From Lepidodermella squamata (Eukaryota > Gastrotricha), in NCBI GenBank assembly GCA_047495785.1, contig JBLDXI010000048.1:434001-498000 (forward strand): DNA of 64,000 nt, read 5' to 3'. Below, one piece after another: positions 36,438 to 46,832 of this stretch. Position 1 is the stretch's first letter. Each line of letters starts with the position of its first letter. Both the position numbers and the translations under genes were made by a program. The notes under the pieces are model-generated. The model made no database searches. It had not been told where the DNA came from and was given only the letters and a program-made list of their open reading frames with translations.

Positions 36438-39400
36438 ATGAGGGAGCGCATCATTCTGCTTGTGTTGGTGTTCTCGCTCTGCCTTCGATTCTCCTCATCA
36501 GGCGTTGAGATATTCAGAAACTACACCTTTTACAACAAAGACCCGACAATCAGCCCGATAGAGACGACTTTGTACACGCAGTTTTATGATGGCTTTACCC
36601 CTGGTCAACCACCAGCGAAACCGTGGCCGCTACCAATACCATACGCATTCAACAGCGACTGGCAAATAACGTATCAAAACAACTATATTTGTGAGTTTAC
36701 GGTGCCGGAAAATGTGTGCAACCGAATTTTTGGTTTGTTTTTTCACGTGACAGCCGAGTTAGAATCAAACATTATCAAGAAAGCTATTGCTAAACTCGAA
36801 TCAGTGACATGCTTGCGGTTCGAAGAAAGGCCGTCTATCGACATTAATACTTCCAACTCAATTCTTTTCTTCAGAGCTGTGTGAGTTGTCATTTTCTTGA
36901 TTGATTTCTTGAATGCAATATTGCTCTTATTCTATCCGTAGGGACTACGCCGGTGCACATGGTGTCGACCATCCTCAAAAGTTCGTTGGAGTCGATCGAC
37001 CATTCCACGACATGTACGATCCCCTAGCAGTTAGTTTCTTCAAAAAACGACCTTGAACATCAAATCAATTGAGTTTGAAACAGGTTCAATACGCAATTAG
37101 ACAAATTGGCTACGCCCTAGGACTAACGTATGAGATCAGGCGACCAGATCGCGACCAATATATTGTTCCCATGCCTGGTTATGAGAACAGGTTTCTTGTT
37201 GCCCAGAATTATATCATCCTTCAATTGCTTGAATTCTCTGTAGCTACCCAATAAATACGGCGCAAACATACTACAACGTGACTCCTTTTGATTACGAGTC
37301 ACTGTTCAACCCTTCAATGAATCGGCTAAGCAGTCTTGGCATTGGTGAGAGGTACCCGCATGACCGGCGATACGGGACAAGCCTGGGACAGAGTAATTTC
37401 CTGTCACTGTTCGACATGGTCAAGTTGAACACTCTCTACAACTGTTATAGTAAGTTCAAGCTGATTCCCCTAGGAAATGGACTGTAAAATAGTTTAATTA
37501 CAGATTCAGATCCGTGCAAGAACCCAACAATCACATGCCAAAATGGCGGCTACCCGAATCCAAGTGTAAACTGTACAAAATGCTTCTGCCCGGTTGGTCT
37601 TGGTGGGGACTTTTGCGAATTTCCATACCCGACCGATACAGCGAATGGCTGTGGTGGCGAAATCTACGTTCAACCGTGTACTAGCGTTAACATAACTACC
37701 CCATCGTACCCGGCAAATATTACCAGTCCATACCGGAACATACTTGATGGCACAAACGCGTCAACTCGTTGTTCATGGCGTGTCAAAACGGTTTTTAACT
37801 ATTATTTGACTGAGAATAAGTGAAACATGGGATTTGGCGAAAATTTTGATGCCCCTTCAATCAATCAATGTATTTGCAAACTTTAACGTTTACAGGACTA
37901 GAAGGGCACGCAGGCCTCTTACACTAACCCGAGGCAATAAATTTCCGTTAGAATATTTCTTCAGATTCACGCGGTACAAATTTCGCTTTACGATATTGTT
38001 CTTTATATCAGCAGGTAAATTATCGCCAAAGTTAAATACGGTATACGGCAAACGATTCCAAGTGTTTACAGTACGGTTCAGGAAATAGTTCTTATAGACA
38101 ATATAGACTATATTATAGACTTATAGACTTTATAGACTTATAGTTCTGTGAGATTTTTGCACTTCATATTCGGATTTATAACAGAGAAACAAAAACGATG
38201 ACCTCGATTGTATTCAACACAATTGTATGTTATTAGAGATAGATAGGTATGTTTTTACAGAACCATTTATTATTTTGAAAAGGAAGCAAAGATCGTAGAT
38301 AAGGCGCCGTTCTTCGAGAGACACTAGTTGAAATTTTTTAAGACTTCGGAATAGGACAGGCGCGAAGGATCGTAGGGTGATAAATTGAGAGCACGGCGAG
38401 TAAAATAAGATTGCAATTTTTCTAATTTGTCAATTTCATTTTTAAACCAAGGTGACAAAATGCAAGTGCAATACTCTATAGCAACGGGCGAACGTATGTA
38501 CAGTAGGCGCGTACTTAGGAGTACGTCTTAGGAGACTGACCTTTCAGAGCACGTAGTATCAGGTTTGCACGTATGCAGGCTTTAGAAACAATCGAATTAA
38601 TATGGGCTTTGAATTCTAACTTTTCATCAATAAGAAGACCCAAGTCTTTATAGTTGAGACATCTTTGAAGCAAGTTCCCATCTAGGTAGTAGGAAGATTT
38701 TGCATTTTTGAAGCCAAGATGAAAAACCGCACATTTGTCAATAGAGAGCTTTAGTTGCCAAGTTTCAAGCCATCAGACAAAGATGTTTTCAAGACATACT
38801 TAGAGATAGACGTTCAGAGAGAGAAGAATCATTTTTACAGAAGACTATGTATAATTTGCAATCATCAGCTGATATTCATCAGGGTTGCAAATGGGCTTCA
38901 AAGTTTAGGAGTGACAATTTCTAATTTCGAAAAATGCGCACTTGAAATATTTGAGTTTTTATTACATGTTCATATTAAAAATCACTCGAGAATAAATTCT
39001 GATGTTATTTTTTTTATGCGCCGTCGACATATCTTAGGGGAATCTGAGATGAGGAATCTCGCTATTTATTCAAACATTTTGTTGGGATCAAGATAGTGCC
39101 TCTAGGACAACGCGAATCAATGACACTTTCCTGGGCATCTCTGAGGTTTTCCGTGTTTTAAGGCGGATGGAAGCATCTCAGAGGTCTGAAATTAGAAAAT
39201 TCAAAATACTCATGAGTAGAGATACCGTATTTTACAAATTATAAGACCCTGCCCTGTATTTTTTCAAACGAGATTCAAGTCCTGCCCTGTATATAGGGTC
39301 TGCCCTTTATTTTGGCTCTGCCTTCTAATTTTTCGAACTTAATCAGTCACCTGAAGAGTACCTAGGTCAACAGTTACAACCACCGAATAACCACTATAGC

Positions 39401-41236
39401 TACTGCCTTCCACCTGTGACTACACGCGTGAAGTATTTGTTCAAGGGATTAAGGTGGATAAAGGACCATTAGTGCACTTACCGAAAAATTACAAAAAATC
39501 GCCAACTATCCAACGTTAACCATTTATTCAGCAGGCGCTCATTGAAGCCACTTCATACAAGGCCCTGCCTATTAATACGGTTCTACCCTTTATTATTTCA
39601 AGTGACCATTACCCTCTGCCCTTTATTCCGGTTCTGCCCTATAATTGGGTCCTGTCTAATAATTCGTAAAATACGGTATATAGGAATCCAAGAATTGTCC
39701 CTCTTCAAGTCAACACACGTTTTGCCATTTGCTGGAAAATACAGAAAATGCGCCAAACCCCACTTTTCACTTATTTTCGGTCAATTTTATTCTATCGATT
39801 CCCTGCATGTGATTATTTCTTTTCTCTACCAGGGTGATTCCAGTGGATTGATTTTTGCTTACCCGACCAGGATCACTCTATGGACCACTGGTGGGCTAAT
39901 CAGTATATTCGCCAATATCCACCTAAAAACCTCAATTTTTAGAGCTTTTAAATTGTTTAAACTACCTCTTAATAAGGGGCCTCGGAGAGGAGAGCAGAGT
40001 TCCCGGATTTTTGTAAGTAAAACAAAATAGGTTATTTATTCTGTCGCAAATTTCTACAACTAGATTTTGCGATTATCGCGCTGCTATAACTGGACGTGTT
40101 TTTGTGACTAACAAAAATCAAGCGTTGGTTACCTCGAGCATTATCTATGAAGCAAAGGACAGGCCCGAGTATGCCACAGTGACGGTTTTTGCGACTTGTC
40201 CTGGTGTGAAAGCAACCGAGTTGAGCAAGGAATGCCGAATCACGCCGAACGCCGTAGACTATGAAGGATCGATCCTGACTAAGACCTCTACAGGTGCAAC
40301 TTGTTCGCGCTGGTCCGAGGATTCTGGTATGCTCTTCACGTATATTCCAAGAGGCGATTTTAATGCCCCGGGAAATGCGTGCCGATACTATCCTTCTTGG
40401 AATTATCTTCCATCTTTGAAATGCTGGAGCAATGGTACTCTGGAAGATTGCGAAAATGCGGACAGAATCAAAAGTTGCTGTAAGTGTTATCGATTTTCGA
40501 ATATAAGCTAATTGATTGTTAGTTGATAACTCAACATCTGTTATAATATTTTTGCTCTTTTTGGGCCTCAATATTAATGCTTATTTCTTATTGATAGCTC
40601 AAGTTGCTTTCCGTTGCATCAACTCGGTAACTGGCCAGTTCGAAGCGTGCAGGCGGTACTGCTTGGAAGGCGAAACTGTTTTCAAAGAGTGGACAACTCG
40701 TTTCACGGACACCTGCAACAAGGGCGTGAGTTGGTATTCTCTTCTCGCCAAGTTAACGCTGTCTGTTTCGCAGAACGTAAAGAAATGCGTCAAAGGCTCG
40801 ACTTTTCGCTGCATCGCTGGCGACCAAGGCTGTGCCGCCGGTGAGGACAAAATCGTGAGTTCTAAAAGTGGTTACATATCTGCGGATATTTTGCGTAAAT
40901 TGCTGTATAGATGTTCAACACTTATGCCTACTTCGGCCGAAATCTACTCACTTGCAGTCATCGAGCGGATCTCAAATGGGTGAGTTTTGCAAATGCCCAA
41001 TACCAATAATACTGCATGTAAACCGCCATGAACAGAAATACGTCCGCTGTTACCGCAATGTAGCTGGCAAGCCGTTTGCTGATTGTCGACGAGCGGATTT
41101 CGGATGCAAAACGACAGAGGTAGGTCACTAATCGGCTCGGAGTTTTCCGATTCACTTCAACAATATTTCCTTGCGTCAGGTTTCGGATGCCACGCCGCCG
41201 TACACGGATCCTTTAAAATGTTATGATGGCATGTAG
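36438..41236 (+). CDS. Astacin-like pseudoprotease with EGF, CUB and kringle domains (paralogue D), large intron 6
   Basis: Exons 36438-36690, 36754-36880, 36942-37029, 37084-37190, 37244-37449, 37504-37790, 39833-39890, 39943-40012, 40064-40479, 40598-40725, 40774-40854, 40911-40979, 41036-41119 and 41180-41236 encode 676 aa, open throughout. The start was chosen at 36438 because it aligns with the signal peptide start of A-C; an upstream in-frame ATG at 36345 lies in the conserved upstream block. The zinc site reads RQIGYALGLTYE and the Met-turn SLFNP (inactive). EGF, CUB with the C/D-type 13-codon insert, kringle and Cys-rich tail are complete. Intron 6 (2,042 bp) holds a LINE fragment and a MITE. 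It is closest to C. Confidence 0.88.
37840..38940 (-). mobile_element. LINE RT fragment inside intron 6 of paralogue D
   Basis: The minus strand encodes ISADDCKLY (a variant of the YADD box), then LSIDKCAVFHLGFKNAK, YKDLGLLIDEKLEFKAHINS and ACIRANLILRALKG, and lastly VNTWNRLPYTVFN near 38060, the C-terminal LINE block. It has stops and gaps, so it is inactive. Confidence 0.75.
39223..39678. mobile_element. Tc1/mariner (pogo-like) MITE in intron 6 of paralogue D
   Basis: Begins TACCGTATTTTACAAATTAT and ends with the inverse ATAATTCGTAAAATACGGTA. The inverted ends are about 25 bp, bounded by TA dinucleotides. Repeated CTGCCCT(T/G)TATT motifs lie inside. The ACCGTATTTT-type end is known from pogo/Tigger-related MITEs. 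No coding capacity. Confidence 0.75.
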
Positions 41237-41546
41237 CTGCTGTGTCGACTGCCATCGCACAAATCTTTAGCCTTAACTTTGTAAATCACAATTTATTTCA
41301 ATTCACTTTCTTCTCGGTCTGGTGATCTTTCATTTAATGTTCAGGATATTTTTCGAATGCTGATCTTTGTGGCGACTGGTGATGATTACTTAATAAAATA
41401 GGAATCCATAATTAATTGATCCTGCACTGATTTTTCGCTCTTAAAAATAACCACACACTGTCGTGTGTATGGAAAACATCGTGTGTATGTAAAACACGCT
41501 AGAACAATACTGCACTAATAATAGATTGATATGTTTATGATGCTAT

Positions 41547-42057
41547 TGTTGGGGCCCACGTCCGAAGCCTGCCCGCACGCGCTCAGGTTTACCCGAGCCC
41601 GACCGGTAGCTTGCAAAACGAAAATCTAAAGTAGACCCGCGCAGCGTTTTGGTTAAATCGATCGAATTCAACAAATCTGACTGCAAGCGCAGATATCAAC
41701 TCGATTGCGGCGTAGAGAACAGCAGGTAAGCCAGTGTATGCGCGCCTAACTCCGCCGGGCTCGGGCATCGGCATGATAACCGAGCGCAAAGAGCGACGAT
41801 CACAGGCGCGGTTATCGAGTTTCACACTAGGCCAGCCCAAGTCCCGCGGCCCGAGTACAGCGCTCAGTAATAGCACTGGTTCCCGATACCTCGGCTGGCT
41901 TGTGTGCAGTCAAGCGAGATTTGATAGAATTCGTTGAGTTTACAGTAAACGTCACAAACGGGCACGATTTAGAGATACTCGACTGCGGAGTAGCAAAGCG
42001 TACCCAACCCTACTCGGGCCGGCCCGAACGCGTACGGGCCGAAATCGGGCCCCAACA
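41547..42057. mobile_element. GC-rich MITE-like element with TGTTGGGGCCC ends
   Basis: TGTTGGGGCCC at 41547 and GGGCCCCAACA at 42047-42057 are inverted ends. CCCG and CGGGC runs next to each end also mirror each other (ACCCGAGCCCG versus CGGGCCGGCCCG). CTAT abuts both sides. About 511 bp, no coding capacity; clearly more GC-rich than the surroundings. Confidence 0.65.
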
Positions 42058-42364
42058 CTATCATATCGACCATCTAAGCGAATATTAGTTGGACTTTGAA
42101 TCCGCGAAACTGGATTAAATTGCAGTTGACCTAGTGGTCTGCTTTCATAATACGTGTGACTATTGAAGCACAGACACCTCGATTTTCAATTGATCGACGG
42201 ATGACTTCACTCACTCGAGAACGTGCTGTAGATGCGTTTTGCGCAGGCTACTAACGAGTAAATAAGTTTTAAAGTTGCTAATTAGTCTTCTTTTTCAGTT
42301 CACATACTCAACCTGGAAAGTTTAGCCAGACTGAGGACAGCATAATACATTTTCATCGCTGAAA

Positions 42365-45300
42365 ATGCTAGGTTTTATCTTGGTTTTCCGCGTTCTATCC
42401 TTGGCCACGGGTCAAAAAATGACTGCAAAATCACCCATGCCCGACTTGATCACGTCTTCAAAGGGCTTAAATCACGCTAAACCGCAACTTCGAATCCTTG
42501 GATCAATAAATTATGGTAAGCAATTAGAGTGTGCCTTGACCATAGCTGATTGTTGATTTTTGTTTCAGGTGGTCAATTTCTCTCTATGGGCCCAATTTGT
42601 TCTGAAAGCATTCGGATTGCGCTAGATTCTCTCCAGAACGCAAGCGTTCTCGCGGATTTTGATTTAGTCGTCGAGCCTATTGATGACATGGTAATTAACA
42701 ATCCTTTCTGGTTCAAATTGATGAAACTTAATTTCCCAGTGTTCGAGAAGTCCAGGTACTGAGAGGCTCATTTTAGCCCTGATTGCAAGCGAAACGGCTA
42801 CTAATAGGGTACCCCTGATGATTGGACCGATTTGCCCATCTCAAATCAACACAGCACCTGTTATGAAGCAGTTTCACATCACTGGGGTGAGATTTAGTTC
42901 TTAACCACCGATTTCTAGTATAGTTCTTTATCTGAAACAGATAGCAGCTGGGACGCCTAGTCCTGAGATTTTGGCCAATCGAAAACTCTTCAGCAATTTA
43001 TTTGTCCTACAAATGGCTTCATACGATCTAACGTACAAATACCTCATTCACTACATCCATCACATTGGGTGGCGAAAAATCGCCATTTTGTCTGAAAATT
43101 CAAACTATTGGGCCACAGTGAGACTTGAAATTTATAAGCTTCCTAATTACTTGAAGTTAAACTTTCAGATTGAGGATACAATCAGCCGAGAAGCTCAAGC
43201 TTACAACATAACAATAACTGGATTCGCTAAATTGATATTTTTCGCTGGAACTCCCATACCTGCTTTGCAAATTAAGCCAGTTATTCAGGAACTGCTCATC
43301 AACGATCCACGAATCATCATTGTAAATTCATATTTCAGCGCACTAGTAGCTTGCTGGTTCCATCGTTTCCAACTTTACGGGCCCAAATATGTAATTTTCA
43401 TGTTCGGAACTTCTTTCTTCATGCCAAATTCTAAGGATCATTATCAACGCTGGTGTACTGAGCAAATGCTTTACGAGGTATTTTCTTGAATGTTGCTTTT
43501 CGGTTTTATGACGGAGGTTGATTTCAGAATCTGGAGAGCGTTATTTTCTTCACGAGTTCGACATTGATAAATGATTACCCTGAGAAGGCTATCGACTCAC
43601 TTGGGACGACTGCGGAATCATTCGAGCGCCAATTGAAGGAATCAATCGAAAAGCCTGAGCTAAATTCAGTTTGGTGGGACTGGAGGACCTATTGTTACAT
43701 AGAAGTTATCACGGCAGGGCTAGTCCTTAATGCAACGAACATCTATCTCAAGACATCGAGTAAGACCCAATCCGACATTAAATCTGTTGAGGGGTATTTA
43801 TATTTCTACTAAACAGGAAACGAAACCTTGAAAGATTGGATGACAAATGGAAAAAATTTCAGAAAAGACGGGAAAGTCATCGAGCAAATTTTAAAGAGAA
43901 ACATTCTCGACCTGAAATACGACGGCTTAACTCTTCGTGATTATCACTTTGACCCAACGACAGAAACGTTGAACCAAACCTTGCATATCGCGTTTTATCA
44001 AATGCAAAAACTGCCGAATCTCGCAAACGATACGCCAAAAGCCCTTACCATTTGGCCTCGGGCTGTTGCCTCAATCTTTACACCGGATAAAAAGTCGCTA
44101 CCTATTGTAGTTAATGGCCCTGGCGAGGTCAACTGGCTCACGGGAAATGGCCTTCCTCCTTTTGATTCAATACGAACGATTATGGTTAAGGAACCTCTAG
44201 CCGAGATTTATACTGTTGGCATCCTATACGGTAAATTTCCATGTAACACTCCCATTCTCCTCCCTTTTCCGAATTATGTAGAGTCACGACTAAGCTTTTT
44301 CTCAATTGTTCAATTTTCAAAGGCTCCTCATCAAAATCTGACCTATCGTACAGCAGTTTTTTCCTTTTAGCTAACCTTTGATCTGATGATTGAATCGTAG
44401 CTATGATGTAAGTATTCGTTTTTATTCATTCAGCTGTGGCGGCGCTGCTTTTGCTCTTCATCCTAGTAATCGTCTGCTTGCACCTTCGCCAAAGTTCTAA
44501 GAAGAACGATGCTTTTGAAAGCTCATTTCCAAGAATCAACTTCGCATTGCTCATAGGAATAATAGCTCTTACAACAAGTGTGTTCGCTTTGCCTTTCGAA
44601 GGTCACACGAATATGCATTTGCAATGCATGTCAGCTTTCTTCATGGCCAACGTTGGCTTCGGAGCAGTTATGGGTGCATGTATCGCTAAACTCGACGCTG
44701 CTCTAGTTTTCCATGCTAAAGGGATCGGGAAGCCAGCGGTTAGAAAGCCCAGCTTTAAAGTTACCGCTGCTGCACGGCCCAGTAAAGAAATGAAGCTCGA
44801 GGAACCAGTTAGGAAGAAAGATTTACAGCTCGTCAACAAGTACAAGTGGTTGTCTGTTTTGCTGACTGCTATTGGAATAGTTATTTCGGCTGTAATCAAT
44901 GTGGCCTGGTACTCCATTGAGCCTCTGACTTCTGGTCAAGTCAATACTACCCTAGAAATGTACGAAAGCAATTCATACCAGCATTATACATACTTCTGCG
45001 TTGTTCCTCCTACTTGGAAATCAACCTTTATTCTAGTAATCCTATTCGGCTACATTGGGATCCTATTGCTTCGAGCGTTGTCTCTCGCAGTATTTTTACG
45101 CCAAGTAAGTTTTAGGAGTCGCAAATAACCTAAAACGAATATTTTTTGATCGAAAATACTCAGAAGCCTAATATTCACATCAATGACCTGCATTTGGTAA
45201 CGATTGCATCATATGGCATCGCAGTAATAGTTGTCGCTATCGGTGGCGTGATTGCAGCCGTGTTTCGCGATGACGGAGGCAAATTGCAACTGGGTATAGG

Positions 45301-45430
45301 TTGGATCGCTGTAGCAATAAGCTCTACAGTTATATCGGTGGTTTTCGGACCTAAGGTAAGAATGAAATGTTTATTCTGAATACTATTCAATTATGGTCTA
45401 TTACAGCTGCGACGAGGCTATTACCTTTGA
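42365..45430 (+). CDS. Class C GPCR, GABA-B receptor-like
   Basis: Exons seen: 42365-42515, 42569-42755, 42808-42886, 42941-43117, 43169-43477, 43528-43759, 43817-44230, then less certain exons to about 44430, about 44434-45101, about 45163-45355, and 45407-45430 (ends PKLRRGYYL and TGA). The N-terminus is a signal peptide. The bilobed ligand-binding region has NPFWFKLMKL, VPLMIGPICPSQ, a segment ending ITGIAAGTPSPE and GWRKIAILSEN, as in GABA-B receptors. The seven-helix part has helix 3 with MHLQCMSAFFMANVGFGAVM, then VNKYKWLSVLLTAIGIVISA and LVILFGYIGILLLRALSLAV. After helix 7 only about ten residues remain, so there is no C-terminal coiled coil. The 44231-44430 junctions are not resolved. 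Confidence 0.75.
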
Positions 45431-46832
45431 TCGAGCATGGTTTGCAGCGTTGCTTTTCAACCCTGCCTAAACCTTATTCGACGAACTGTTGTCTCTTTTC
45501 ATGGGACCATCGCACGACCTCCTAAGTGTTTTCAAAGTTTACTAAATTTCTATCAAATTTCAAAGCATGTAAAGTAACTCAGCTAAATTAGGATTACCGT
45601 TGAGAATGCTTGTATTCGAGTTTTCAGCCTGCATTATTCGGCTCCTCCCGGTAGTATAATTTGCATCTGTGTACTAATTGGCACCTCGTGATTACTCATG
45701 TTTTTTAATTCTTCAGTCTGTCCGAGTTACAGTTTTCATTTATTCTTCCCAAAACGAGAAGTTGAAAAACTGCTACAAGGAATCATATTGCAGAATCGCA
45801 GGCTCTTTATCAGTAATAGTAACTTTTGGTTGTTGTAATAGGGTTGTAATATCCTAGACAAGACGTATGAACCAAGTTATTCCTTTGAAGGTATATGACT
45901 GAAAGTTTTCTAATTTATTTTGCGAAAGTTTTTTTCAAGTTTTCTAAAGTGGATGATGAATTTTGACGCAGTTCCATTGCAAAATATTGGGTGATTTTCC
46001 TGGTTTATTTGCTCGGTTGTCACTGAGAACTCTTTTTTAATATCGAAGTCTCTCATAGTTTGCATTTGTCGGTGATTTCGTTTCACTTTATTACTTTAAC
46101 ATTATATACACATTATATCTTTGCATCCGTGTTGTATAACTTTTGAAATTAAAGACTTTCAGCCCTCGCATCGGCATCACACCGGCATCTTTGCAATATA
46201 TTTACCCCCATTTCAAAAAATTGAACTGGGACCTATGTGTTTATTTTTCACAATTTGATCGATAAATAATGATATCTTTGAGTCTTAATTGACTGGTAAT
46301 GTCGGAAATTAACTCGGCGTAGTCTCACATACCAATCACTGTTTATACTCGACCTATCTCCCAAACAAATTGCAAAAATCTGGCAACAAACATCCAATCT
46401 CGTTCATTTGTGGTGCTGGCTGCTGGCGAGAATGATTTTCATGTTGCCGCCAATGAAATTAATGTGTTCACGCCCTTTTGTCCCATCCCATGCGTCGCCC
46501 CGATTTGAATGAAAGCGATGAATGCGCAAATTACCTTTGCTAGTAAACAGATATATCGACTCCTGAACCCTGACAGCATTTTTTTTAAGCTTTACTTGGA
46601 AATGGAAATACCAAATTATATTGAGAATCACCGAAATTTCGATTTCAGCGCAGATTTTTTCGCGAGCTAGGAAAGCGCTAAATATGCTGCATAATTTTAC
46701 CAGAATTGTGATTAGAAATTTCAAAAAGCTCTTCAAGTTAAATAAGTGAGAAAAATTAAAATAGATCATGAGAAATATTATAATGGTTCTGACTGATGGT
46801 CAGGAATTTGATATCTTCAGGTTCAAAGTTGT
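45431..46832. other. Intergenic, no gene seen
   Basis: A/T-rich, convergent 3' ends of the GPCR-like gene (+) and the LamG/Cys-loop gene (-). No repeats or genes recognised. Confidence 0.4.

Noticed and set aside
42691-42740. Intron in the GPCR gene between 42691 and 42739
   Set aside because: GT and AG signals exist, but reading straight through keeps a GABA-B-like sequence (NPFWFKLMKL) and gives the right phase for the next exon. The spliced version breaks frame.
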